Under the pieces are notes generated by a model. It saw nothing but the letters and a program-made list of their open reading frames with translations, had not been told where the DNA came from and did no database searches. Below are positions 22,647 to 34,700 of a DNA stretch of 64,000 nucleotides, piece by piece; the stretch's first letter is position 1, and each line of letters opens with the position of its first letter. The DNA is from Diospyros lotus (lineage: Eukaryota; Streptophyta; Magnoliopsida; Ericales; Ebenaceae): positions 36,888,670-36,952,669 of the forward strand of contig NC_068344.1 of NCBI RefSeq assembly GCF_014633365.1. The letters are read 5' to 3'. A program made the position numbers and the translations under genes.

Positions 22647-23268
22647 ATTATTAACATGTTGCGTCATACAATAAAACTAACAATCTCAAATAATTCAAAT
22701 AACTATTTTCTTAAGAATTAATTATTATAAAAATAATTTAATAACGCAATACTACTACTATATAAGAATTCTCAATAATTGATTAAGGTTAAGAAAGTTT
22801 GACTTGATTAAGATTAGGTTGACATGAGTACTTAAGCTCTCACTAATTACTATCTTGTGATGATGTCAGATAGCAAGATTTGGGAACAGCGTGGGGGAGA
22901 GTGGCATTAGCAGTGTACCCCTCTTGGCAGGCAGGAATATTCCTTGAAGATAGCAAATCCAACACCAAGATGCCACGCCGGCAATTCAGTTTCTAATCAT
23001 CACAAAAATAAGAATAAGATATTTTTATTATATATTGGATAAAAGAGATGGTTTGGAATATTGAGTGGGTCCCAAAATTTGATTTTTTTAAATTAAATGA
23101 TTAATTTTGAGTAATTACTTTTTATTCCATTTGATTTTTTATTTTATTTCTGGTAGTTTAGTTTTTAATTGATTTTTGAAAGGTAGGTAAAATTGCAAAT
23201 TTTAAATGATATATAATATGGTTTTTTTGTGAGGTTACATTTAAATTTTTGATCGAACAAAGTTAAGC
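22647..23268. other. Intergenic DNA between two MITEs
   Basis: A moderately GC-rich patch at 22860-22990 has no recognisable gene or small RNA precursor. The remainder is AT-rich. Confidence 0.45.
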
Positions 23269-23595
23269 AAGAGTGAACATTTGGTCGGTTCGATTATTGA
23301 ATCGATTGAAATGTTTAAACTAAATTGATCGAAGTTGTGTAAAAAATTGAATTGAATTAATTGAATAAATCTAAAATTGAAAAAATCGAACAAATAAAAA
23401 AAATATAAAAAAAGAAAAAATGGAACAAATAGAAAAAATCTAAAACAAAAAATTGAACAAACCGTAAAAAACCCAAAAAATCAAAAAATAGAAAATTTTA
23501 ATCAGTTCCGTTATTTTAATTTTTCAATACAAAAATCAAATCGAATCGAAATAACTGGAATTGTCAAATTTGATAATCGAACCGATTTGACCCTT
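23269..23595. mobile_element. hAT-like MITE, 327 bp
   Basis: The left end AAGAGTGAACATTTGGTCGG, continuing TTCGATTAT, pairs with the reverse-complemented right end AAGGGTCAAATCGGTTCG, continuing ATTAT. The flanks AGTTAAGC (23261-23268) and AGTTAAAA (23596-23603) agree at 6 of 8 positions, as expected for an old hAT insertion. Confidence 0.55.
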
Positions 23596-23603
23596 AGTTA
23601 AAA

Positions 23604-25612
23604 CATAATTGAATTGACAATTTGGTCAGTTCAATTTGGTTATTTCGATTAAACTGGACTTTTAAAATTTAAGGTGTTTGGTTTGTCTGAATTTATAAAC
23701 AAGATCGTTTGTGGTTTGATTCTAAGCTCATTTTGTTATAATGTGTGTTTTTGTATGATCAAATTATTTGTCATTATAAATTTAAATATTATACTAAAAT
23801 ACACTAATTTTTTTTTGTATATTTTACATAAACAATCTCATTTATGCTCTAACTTTTTTTTATTATTTTGTTTGCATATGCATGTGTTTTATTTTTTTCA
23901 TTAATTAAGTCATTGAAGATATTTTTAAAAATTCAATACTTTAAACATAGAGTCTAATATTTACTAAATCATAAAATAAATAATCCAAATTCAATCTCGA
24001 AAAGATTCAAAATCGACAAATTTATACTTTTCTTTTGATGGAGTTACAACCAAGCTCGATTCAAATCCAACTCAATAAGATTTTAAGTAAATAAAGTTAA
24101 GTATAATTAATAGGTGATTAGATTACTTTCTCAGAGTAGTATAAATGGTTCACCACATATATTCAGAAGTTTGAAATATCGAAATATCGTGGATACGATT
24201 TTACTTTTGTAAGAGAATAAGTGATTAATTGTATTTATACGAATGATCGGACTTTTGGACTTCAACTCTCGACAAATTTATTCATTCACATAAAAACGTG
24301 GAGTAGATGAACCATAAATTACAGAAATAATGAGATAAGTTCTGGTTAAAGACTAATTGTGATCCATTCATTGTTTGAAATTTTCACCTTAAGAAAAAAT
24401 AGGCAATTAATTATTAATGATTAGAGATGCAAGTCATCAACGATTGTTAAAAAGAGAAAAGCAAGATTAGACAGAATTAGAAAGTGACGGTTAGATAAAT
24501 GGGTTAGAATACAGTTACAAATTCTAAATTGGGGAAGGGGCTGTCCAGTGGGGGTGGGCCCCGCAAAATGTTCTCTTGTTTGTGGGGACATATTATAGTG
24601 ACTGTCATTTTTATTTATTTAATAAATAATAATATTACAGATTAAATTAATTTTTCTATCCTCAAAATACGTTACATATATGTGCACACACAGATATATA
24701 CATATATTCATGCATACAAGTACACATACGTATATATACACACACATAAAGCACACATATGTATATACATCCATATACACACTTATATAGGCATATATAT
24801 AAGCAAAGAAAAATATACATGCATACGTACATATATACACATATATACTTATATGGGAGCATGTAAATATATATGTACATATACATACACATACATATAT
24901 ATTTATAATTCAGACATATATTTATATATACAAGCAAACACCAAAAAATAAAATCAAAAATTATTTTTATGCAAAACATTTTATACTAAAAAACTCATTG
25001 TAATGTTTTTTCTTTTTCATCGTCTCCCTTATTCCTCCAACTTTTGTCCTATAGTTTAGCTTCGAAAATACTATTTACACACTTATCTATGATATTTTTA
25101 ACGATATTTATATATTAATATAATATAAAATATAACACATTAATATATAAATATTATAAAAATATCAACTAACCATAAATTATACACTTTAAATTCTAAA
25201 TTCTAAAAATGGCACTTTCAATTTGTTTCTTTACTTCACTATTGATTTGATTTGTCATAGGTTGGGAATGTGGGGCCCACTAAGTAAAAGCTAAGCTATG
25301 TCGTTTGTTTCATGTGTTTTTATGCATGAAAACATGCTTTTAATTAATATATGATAGTTTTTTTAAAAAAATTTAAAATGTATTATTTTGGATATTTTCT
25401 AAAAAAATTAAAAACCCAATTTAAATCATTCCATTTATAAATTTAAATCAAAATAGTTCAACATCTTAATCAAATTTTACAAGCGATATCATTAATGTAT
25501 TTTAATTAAAATTTATAAATCTTATAAGACGTGACGAATCTAAATTTGACGTAAATTTTTAAGTAAAGATATTATAAAATTTATTTTTTTAAAATAATTA
25601 ATACATTAATGG
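23604..25612. other. Intergenic AT-rich DNA with microsatellite
   Basis: No supported gene. It includes a compound (AC/AT)-rich microsatellite at about 24670-24935, which opens frames on both strands that are purely compositional. Confidence 0.5.
24670..24935. repeat. Compound ACATAT/ATATGT-type microsatellite
   Basis: Alternating purine-pyrimidine sequence made of acacat, atatat and acatac units over about 265 bases. Frames read through it encode only Tyr/Ile/Cys/Val-type repeats. Confidence 0.85.
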
Positions 25613-26030
25613 TAGGGGTGTGCAAATTGTCGGTTCAATAAATTCACTAATTAATTATAAATTTATTAATTAATTAAATCTAATTGAGAAATAAAATAAA
25701 ATAAAATAGATTGATTAATTTAAAAAATTAAACTAATCAAAATAGTATAAATTGAATTAAATCGATTAAATTGAAGAAATATAAAAAAAATTGAAAAAAA
25801 TTGAAGTAACAGATAAAAAATATATAAAATTAAAAAAATAATATTATTGTATAAATATTAAAATAATATTATTTTAAAATTTAATTAATTCGATTCTTAT
25901 AATTAAAAAATTAAAAATTAAACTTAAAAAAAATTAATCAAACTGATGTAAGAAAGAAATTAAATCGAGCCAATAAATTGGTTTAATTCGATCCGATTAT
26001 TTGAATAAATTAAATTTTTGTTACTCCCAA
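25613..26030. mobile_element. Possible hAT-like MITE
   Basis: The left end TAGGGGTGTGCAAATTGTCG and the reverse-complemented right end TTGGGAGTAACAAA are weakly similar. Flanks ATTAATGG and ATTAAAAG agree at 6 of 8 positions. The inside is AT-rich with motifs such as gattaattt in both orientations. Confidence 0.35.
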
Positions 26031-27285
26031 ATTAAAAGACTAAAAACTGTAAATTTAAGCTAAATAATATATTAAAATATGAGGAAATAAACTATGAAAG
26101 TGACATGGCTTATCAAAAAGGAAAATGTCCCATCAAAAAGAGGCAGCCACATGCAAACGAAGGACTATAAGTCGGCCGACTTGTGGGGTCTCCTATATAT
26201 TTGGCCCTATTTTTGTCCTCTTTGTGGATCAAAACAAACAAAATAAAATGTGAGCCTTCACTTAAAATTTTTATGTGTTACGCTCCATGCCATACCTCTT
26301 TCACCAAAGCATGCCCACGATTTAATCCCGGTATTTTTATATTTTTGATGTGATTATTAATTTTTTTATTATTTTAATATGTTTTTGAGTAATTTAATTT
26401 TTATAATTTAATATTTTTTATGTGATAATTAAAATTTTTTATTATCTTCATTATATATTTGTATAAGTATTTTTAAGTCAATTTAACTCATGTACTTCAA
26501 GGTGAACATTATAATATGATGTATACTTTATCAAAATATAAGAATTAAATTGACTAAATAAATGTAAGTATAGAAATACAATCGAAACAATAAAAAATTT
26601 AAATTATCATATGAAAAAAATCAAAATATATGGAGTTAAATTGACTAAAAAATTGCAAGTTTAAGAGTATAATTGAAATAATAAAAAGTTTGAGTAGTCG
26701 CACAATCAAAAAAAATAAAAATATGAGAATAAAAATATAAATTTACCCCCAAAACATTTGAGAAAATATGTTTTATATCAATTTTTCATTTGGAATAATG
26801 ATTTAGCTCACTAATACTCATGCATTATAGACTGTGGTTATGGTCCATCTTCTTTCCAGTTCCCCAAAAGCCTCCTAAATCCAACACCCACACTCATAAA
26901 GTCGTATTGGCATGAAAGTGTAACTATCCAAATACATAACAGGTATCACACACACATCGTCATCCCAAATATTTGCTTAGACCAACTAGGTGTGAAATCA
27001 TTTCCTGGAACCCAGATTACACATAGGAAGATTCTGCATTAGAAATTAAACTAGGCGAAATTCAGACCGACCCCATCAACCACCATATTTTGATGTGGAT
27101 CTTGTGGAGATTGAGATGTGGAAAACTATAGACACAGAACCAAACAGTTGGCATCACTGATCAAACTAAACTATATATTACAAATCTGTGCTTTGATCGT
27201 ATATCTCACAGAATCAATCATTGGTTCATTTTATTTTTTCTCAGGCTTTCGTCATCCATGGATCTCCACTTAAGCTCTGGCTTAA
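26031..27285. other. Intergenic region and promoter of the ACC synthase gene
   Basis: AT-rich up to about 26800, then of more even composition through the presumed ACS promoter. No other gene seen. Confidence 0.5.
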
Positions 27286-27295
27286 TTATATATAA
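27286..27295 (+). promoter_or_regulatory. Probable TATA box of the ACC synthase gene
   Basis: The string ttatatataa lies about 100 bases before the chosen ATG at 27393. It also lies downstream of an in-frame ATG at 27258, which argues against use of that upstream ATG. Confidence 0.55.
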
Positions 27296-27392
27296 GCCGT
27301 TGCTTGGGAAAGTCTTCATCATCAATCTCTCTCAGCCTTCTTCTCCAAGAAAATTCAGTCTCTCTCTTTTCCCGAGAAAGCTAGCTAGAGAT

Positions 27393-29162
27393 ATGGCTGT
27401 GGAGATTGAGCAACCATCCGTTAGATTGTCAAGAGTTGCAGTCTCTGAAACTCATGGAGAAGACTCCCCATATTTTGCAGGATGGAAAGCTTACGATGAA
27501 AACCCTTACGATGAACTAAGCAACCCATCTGGAGTTATCCAGATGGGTTTAGCAGAAAACCAAGTAAGCTAAGTTTTATCTATTTGATCCATAATAATAA
27601 GCTGATCAAGAAGTAATTATTCTTCAGTTTGAATCCGTTCAAACTAATTGTGAGTTGCCTAATTAATTTTCTTGTAATTTCTTTGCAGGTTTCATTTGAT
27701 TTGCTGGAAGAATACCTGGAGCAGCATTCGGAAGTGGCTAGCTGGGGCAAGAAAGTTTCTGGGTTCAGAGAGAATGCCTTGTTCCAGGATTACCACGGAT
27801 TGCTGTCTTTCAGAAAGGTTCGATCAAGTACCATTAATTTGTTAGGTAATCAGTTCTAAACACTGCCAGAGGCGATGAATTCTAACTAGAATTGCATATT
27901 TCAGGCAATGGCCAGCTTCATGGGAGAGGTAAGAGAGGGAAGAGCAAGCTTCGACCCTGATAGGATTGTGTTAACAGCTGGCGCCACTGCCGCTAACGAG
28001 CTCCTAACGTTCATTTTGGCCAATCCCGGCGATGCTTTGCTTGTTCCGACTCCTTACTATCCTGGGTAGGAACCCACCATTTCTCGGTTTATAGCACTTG
28101 CACCTACCTACAATCCTGTAATCATAGGATAAATCTAGTTATATTATATATATCGCACAATATTAGTATGGTTAATTAACGACTGATCTAAGGGACCTAT
28201 TGTATATCTATGGGAATTAAATCTCTTGAATGTGAGTGAATTTTGAACAGTTATATCTAAGAATATTCTTATCGTTATGGTACAGATTTGATAGAGATTT
28301 GAGGTGGAGAACAGGCGTCAAAATCGTACCGATTCACTGCGACAGTTCCAACAATTTCCAAGTCACTGCCGAAGCTCTGGAAGCTGCATACAGAAGCGCA
28401 GAAGCCATGAGCGTCAAAGTGAGCGCTGTTCTCATCACAAATCCATCGAATCCATTAGGCATCACCATTGATCGACCGGTCCTCGACGAGATTCTCAACT
28501 TCGTCGGCCGGAAGAACATCCACCTCGTCTCCGACGAGATCTACTCCGGCTCCGTCTTCTCCTCCGGCGAATTCGTCAGCGTCGCCGAGGTCCTCCAATC
28601 CCGAGATTTTAAAGACGCCGAGCGCGTCCACATTGTTTACAGCCTCTCCAAAGATCTCGGCCTGCCGGGATTCAGAGTCGGCACGATCTATTCGTACAAC
28701 GACGCAGTCGTGAATACGGCGAGGAGAATGTCGAGCTTCACTCTGATCTCGTCGCAGACGCAGCAGCTCCTGGCCGCCATGCTGTCCGACGACGAGTTCA
28801 CGAAAAATTACGTGAGAACGAACCGGGAGAGGCTGAGGAAGAGGTACGAGAAGATCATATTGGGGCTTAGAAATGGCGGAATCGAGTGCTTGAAGGGGAA
28901 CGCCGGCTTGTTTTGCTGGATGAATTTGAAGCCCTTGCTGGAGAATGCTACGAGAGAGAGTGAATTGAAGCTCTGGAAATCGATCTTGAATGAGGCGAAG
29001 CTGAACATTTCTCCGGGCTCGTCCTGCCATTGCTCCGAACCAGGCTGGTTTAGGGTTTGCTTTGCCAACATGAGCGAGAAGACGCTGGAAGTGGCTCTCA
29101 AGAGAATCCATAATCTCATGGAAAATACGAAAATAAGCCTTCACAATGTTATCTCTTTTTAG
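27393..29162 (+). CDS. ACS: 1-aminocyclopropane-1-carboxylate synthase, type III-like (ACS7-like)
   Basis: Four exons: 27393-27563, 27689-27817, 27905-28065 and 28286-29162, 1338 bases, 445 aa. The enzyme is PLP-dependent and turns S-adenosylmethionine into ACC, the committed step of ethylene synthesis in the cytosol. Seen are [20 protein letters not shown] and [12 protein letters not shown] near the N-terminus, [53 protein letters not shown], the PLP-lysine box [15 protein letters not shown] (Lys276), RRMSSFTL and [20 protein letters not shown]. Only about 25 residues follow that last motif. The usual type I/II extension with RLSF-type CDPK and MAPK phosphosites is absent, as in ACS7. The start at 27393 (MAVEIEQ) fits the family and lies after a TATA box; an in-frame ATG 135 bases upstream lies ahead of it. 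Exon 4 is markedly GC-rich compared with exons 1-3. Confidence 0.95.
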
Positions 29163-32100
29163 GTGTTCGCTTATTTAATAGTATACAAATATATATATAT
29201 ATTAGTTTGATACTTTGCATTAATATTTTGCACATCTAAATTTACACACAATATAACACATCACCTCACAATGTCACAACAAATGTCAAACTTTAAGCAT
29301 CCAAATAATATTTTAGATATATATATCCAGCAATTATAATTAGTTTTTCGAAAAGCTCAATAATAAGTTAGTAGGCCACGCAAAATGGAAGTCCAAGAAA
29401 AGTCCAGAGCAATTGTGAAGGGGCACATATGACATATCAACTCTCCCGATCAATAAAGACTCACTTGGACAACTTTCTCGTAAACTACTCTTATTTGGGC
29501 CATTCTCAAGTTTTTTCAGACAACATATCGATCACAAGCCGTAAGACGAACAATTCATCTACTGCACACGATTGTTTCAGAGTTAAGCTCAAAAAGGCCT
29601 TGGTGATAAATTGTTGCATGCCTTCTAACTACGTTTTGCCTTGTAAACATTTATCTAGGGTATATATCAACTCTCCCGAACAAGGAAAACTTTGCATAAA
29701 ACAACTTCTTCCAAACTATTCTCACCCAGAAGATTGTAGTTCTCCTAGACTACCTTTCTTTTCAGGCACCAGATTGTAGTTCTCCTAGACTACCTTTCTT
29801 TTCAGGCACCCTAGGCTATATATCCTGGACAATAGATTGAGTCCCTACTTCTCCCACAGATTTCTTTCGGACAAGACTTATCTTTTCGACTTCTTATTGA
29901 GCTTTTCTAAAAATAAATTTTAATTGTTGTAATCCAACAACAATAATATTGTTTCCGGAAGTATAATTCATGAATGATGTCACATAATTTAAAAATATAA
30001 ATGAAGATAATGTGACAGGTTCTTATGTTATTAGGTGGTTTTGTAAATAACCCATCAACTAGTTGACATTTTTAATGTGGCCAAATTATTGTTTAGTTAT
30101 TTGTGGTAATTTTTATTCAAGGAATTTTGATAAAATAACGTATTTTTTAATTCCTTCTCGTTCCGGTCGTCTTTGTTTGTTTGCGTGGTTGGATGCCTTA
30201 CTTTTATTGCGTGAAATTGCCGGCCGACTGTTTGTTCTACCAAACACTGTCTCCTCTGCCATAGGCCGAAGACACCTGGGCTGCCCAAGTTCATGTGCTC
30301 TCTCGCCTTACAACAAATTACATTTTATAAGATGACGTGGCACTCCAAAATTACTTAAATGCCCCTCCAAGGAAGTCAAATCTAAATTTGGCGCTTACCC
30401 TAATTTCTAAGGCCGAATTTATGTCTGAGCAACTCTGGCCTGCCCACAATAAAATTTAAATTTTGATTTGTTAGTAATTGCCCAACCCAATTTCAATCTA
30501 ACCTAACTTAATTTTTTTCAATTCACCCCATTTTTACTAGATCCGCCTATTACTAATTTCAAGTCCTTAGAGGATGATATGTGTCGTCTCTACTAATCAA
30601 ATTCATAAAATAAGTTTAAGCTACCCAAATATATAAGAAGAATCTGGAGCAGAGTTAGAAGACTTGATCCCATCTTCACCAAGTCCTGAAAATCCTCTTA
30701 AAACCCATAGGAAACGAGTTCGGGGATCTCTAATCTCGCTTCAATTAGTATCATGTTTCTAGTCATTCCTATAAGAGATAGCGACTTTCTTCTAGATACA
30801 ATATTTGATTTGTGTTAAATTTTAACTCTTGTCTTTACATAACCATATTTATTATTTCTTTGTTAACTTAAGCGTCACAAGTTAAATTGGACGATTAAGC
30901 CTCGTCCCATTCCTTTGCAAGTATAGTTCTCAAGGTCAAATTTCAAAAGGATGTGTTTCTTCCAAAACAATGTCTTTCTCTTGTAGATAAAATTCTCAAG
31001 ATGGCAACCCAAAATCAAAATCAAAATTATCATTATGGCATTATTTTAATAATATTCTTTTAGTTCCAAAGAAATTCAAAGCTTTTTAAGATTTGAATCT
31101 GATCCCCAATCATATAAGATTGGATAACTTAACAGCAATGTCTCAAATTATTCCTATAAGCATAGCTTAAATGCCTGTTTGGTGGTGTTGTGCTGTAATA
31201 CATTTTCTATATTATATATTACGAAAATTATATTAATAAAAATAATATTTAATAATTAAGTATATTATTATGTTTATTAATGATATAAACACATAATAAG
31301 TGTCGGGTTAACATTTTCTTATTATGTTATAGATATACAAAATAATAGAAAAAGAACTCTAGCACTTTGTTAAAAGTGGTATTTTTTTAAAAAAAAATAG
31401 AGAATTAAAAAAAAATAATATTTGATAATAGTTTTTGGGACCGATCACCACGTGCCACATCTGCGAATGGATCTCGGGAATAAAATCTCGGACTTAGTGA
31501 TATCGGATCTCGGTGATAGAGCCTGCAAGATAACGGAGTGACGGGGCTAGGGTCCCCCGAGGTGGATTTCGATGTTCAAATTAGTAGAGTAAATACAAGT
31601 CATAATAAATGTAAGAGTTAGAGAATTTTTTATACCTGATGAGGACCCTGATCAAGATGGAACGAGTCTCGTGATCTAGCCCAAATTTTTTGAATTTCGT
31701 ATCAGATTGTTGATTTGCCACGTGTTAATTTCTCGGATAACCCATATAACGGAGAGGTCACTAGTGCACAGAGGTATTATTATAATTTTAAATAGTGTCA
31801 CGTCAATATTGAATGCCACCACTTAGACTCGAACCAGATGCTCAGGCACCAAATTAAGATTTAAGGAATTTGAAATTATTGAAGTGGATTTCACCTCTTA
31901 TTATTTTTTTTTATCTTTTACTAAAAAATATTTATAAAAAATTATTTTAATATAATAAATTATATTATTTTCTTTAAGTCGAGTGAATGTGACACGCAGA
32001 AGGAAAGACTATTTTCGATTTAAATAAGATGCATTATTATTATTTAACTATTATTTTTTAAGTACAATAATTAGCATTACCTCTGATTTTAAGGGCTCTT

Positions 32101-32220
32101 CTGTCATGCCCTTTAGACATATGATGAAATCAATTAGTTATTATCAAAATAGAAGTAGTTAATAATTAATACTTAAAAGTAATTTAAAATTCAAATATTA
32201 TTCTTTGACTATCATAATAT
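29163..32220. other. Intergenic region after ACS
   Basis: The first 150 bases are probably the ACS 3' UTR. A perfect 40-bp tandem repeat lies at 29731-29810. A segment of more even composition at 31435-31900 (with blocks such as gtcccccgaggtggatttcg) looks like a repeat-family fragment, but I cannot assign it. No coding frame is supported. Confidence 0.5.
29731..29810. repeat. Perfect 40-bp tandem duplication
   Basis: The 40 bases 29731-29770 (starting agattgtagttctcctagac and ending ttcaggcacc) are repeated base for base at 29771-29810. Confidence 0.95.
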
Positions 32221-34592
32221 TCCTATATATGCTCTGCCACTAAGGGAATAGTAATAGTTTTGCTGGTTCAATGTTTGACTCTATAAAAGTTTATTTGAGT
32301 TTGTTTATTAAAATAAATGAAGTGAACCTGAGTCTAATTTTGAAACTCGATTTGTAAACAAGTCGAGTTTGAATTTAGTAAAACTTAGTTCGTTAAAATT
32401 TGTAAATATGTTTGATTAGAGATTTCTGAATATGTTTAATTAAAAATTTGTGAATAACTTGTGAACATATTCGTTTAAAAATATATTAATATATTTATTT
32501 ATAATTTTATAAATATATTATTTAATATAAAATTATCAAATTTAAAATTATGGTGAATAATATTATGTTTATTATAATTTAAAATTATTAAAAATATTTC
32601 TAACGAATCCAACTTGAGCCCAAGTTTGAGTTAGCAAATTCTGTCAAGATTGAGTTGAGCTCAAGCCCGGAAGGTAGTTCGTCGAGTTGAACTTGAGTTC
32701 AAAAAATGTTGACTCGGCTTAAAGAAAAAAAAAAATCATTTTCATTCCACCCATTTAGAATTTATTGTGAAACCTTATTTATTAATATTTATTATATATA
32801 TATATTTCATGTTTTTTTTTCTTATTTGTTCTGTTAAAATCATTGAAAATAATTTATTATATGAGTAACATCAATTATGTGTCGCATTCTCGTTAAAAGA
32901 GATATTAGGCAAATGAAATAATGACATACGATCTCCTTAACTTTCTCTAAGAGATATCATATAACTGATAATACCGTTATCAATCACGGCTCATAATATT
33001 ATTCTTGTTATATATATATTTTGTAATTAGATTTAATTTGGTAACTTTATAGTACGGATATGGATAAAATAATTAAGATTTGTTAAGGATAATTATACGT
33101 ATAATCTATTCATATTTTGACACGAAAAGAGAAATAAAAAAATAATTAAATCTAATAGAATTAGGATGTGATTAATTACCAATTATCTCAAGATCTATAG
33201 GATTGGATAAATATATTCTTCAAAATCCCATCTCAACATGAGATCATGCGAATTGAAATCAAAGGGTGAAATTGCCATTTCACAAGCAAACATTCCTATA
33301 TATGCTCCACCACTAAGGGAATAATTATATACATTAAGAAAGTTAATTTTGTTAAAACATAAAAAAAAATTAAGATAATAATAACTGTTTTATTGATCAT
33401 GAGTGGTTCGGTGTTTGACTTGAAAAAAGTTTATTTGAATTTGTTCGTTAAAATAAATAAGGTGAACTTGAACTTAATTCTGAAATTCAATTTATAAACG
33501 AATCGAACTTGAATTTAGTAAAACTCAGTTTGTTAAAATTCATGAGTATGTTTGATTAAAAATTCATGAACATACTTAATTATAAATTTGCGAATAGTTT
33601 CTGAACATGGTTGTTTGAAAATACATTAATATATTTATTTATAAATTTATAAATATATTATTTAACATAAATTTATTAAATTTTAAATTATGATAAATAA
33701 TATTATGTTTATTATAATTTAAAATTATTATTAGTTAATTATCATGTTGAAGTTATATTTGTTAATTATTAAGTTTGATTCAAGGTTATTATTTGTTAAT
33801 TATTTACATATCAAGTTTTTAAAAATATTTCTAACAAATCCAAACTCGAGCTCGAGTTCGAGCTAACAAATTTTGTCAAGTCTGACCTGACCTCGAGCAC
33901 AATTCACGTGAGCTAAGCTCGAGCTCAAATTTGAAAGGTAATTTGTCGAGCCGAATTTGAGTTTAAAAAAGATTCACTTAGCTCAAAGAAAAAGAAAAAT
34001 ATATTTATTAATATATTTAGAATTGATTTTGAAACCTCATTTATTAATATTTATTTATATATATATAAATATATTTCATGTTTTATTTTCTTATTTGTGT
34101 TGTCAAAATCATTAAAAATAATTTATTATATGAGTAATGTGAGAATTCATGATTGATGAATGATGTTTCGTATTCTCGTTGAAAGAGATGATAGGTGGAG
34201 GAAATAATAACATATGATCTCCTTAGACTCCTCCAATGAAAAAGCGTCACATAATTGATAATATCGTCATCAGTCATAATTCATAATATTATTCTTATTA
34301 TATATATATTTCATCGTTAGATTTAATTTGGTAACTTTATAATACGAATATTAATAGAATAATTAATATTTGTTAAGGATAATTACACATATAATCCATT
34401 CATATTTTGATACAAAGAGAGAATTGGAAAGATTAATTAAATCTAATAGGATTAGGACGTGATTAAAATTATCTCCAAATCTATAGGATTAGATAAATAT
34501 ATTCTTCTAAATCCCATCTCAACCCAAGATCATGGTTTGAAGTTTGAATTGAAATCAAGGGTAAAATTGTCATTTCACATGCAAACATTCCT
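32221..34592. repeat. Long tandem duplication: copy 1 32221-33293, copy 2 33294-34592
   Basis: Both copies begin tcctatatatgctc(t/c) and continue ccactaagggaata. Both end with a block like aaattg(c/t)catttcaca, aattgcaaacattcct. Shared blocks in the same order include gtttatttga.tttgtt.(a/g)ttaaaataaat, tttgattaaaaatt-type runs, aaccttatttattaatattta, gatctccttagactcctc-like and tctataggatt(g/a)gataaatat. Copy 2 is about 225 bp longer, partly through extra sequence near 33720-33800. The pair ends about 110 bp before the SAUR ATG. Confidence 0.8.
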
Positions 34593-34641
34593 GAAATCAA
34601 GTTCAGTGTTCCGCACCGTTACTTCCTCCCATAACTCCTGA

Positions 34642-34648
34642 TATAAAG
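34642..34648 (+). promoter_or_regulatory. Probable TATA box of the SAUR gene
   Basis: TATAAAG lies 53-59 bases ahead of the ATG, a usual spacing for an intronless SAUR with a short leader. Confidence 0.6.
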
Positions 34649-34700
34649 CCGCCGGCGTGGTTTACTCTCTCAATCTTCTCTCTCTGGTTGCAGTGCTCCC

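Noticed and set aside
22860..22990. Considered as a microRNA precursor or phosphate-type small gene
   Set aside because: No convincing hairpin or known mature miRNA sequence could be recognised by eye.
24619..24979. Open frames rich in Tyr, Ile, Cys and Val around 24.7 kb on both strands
   Set aside because: They are produced by an (AC/AT) microsatellite.
28455..29144. Open frame of 229 codons antisense to ACS exon 4
   Set aside because: It is fully antisense to a strongly conserved GC-rich ACS exon. The sense strand carries all family motifs and the antisense product resembles nothing known.
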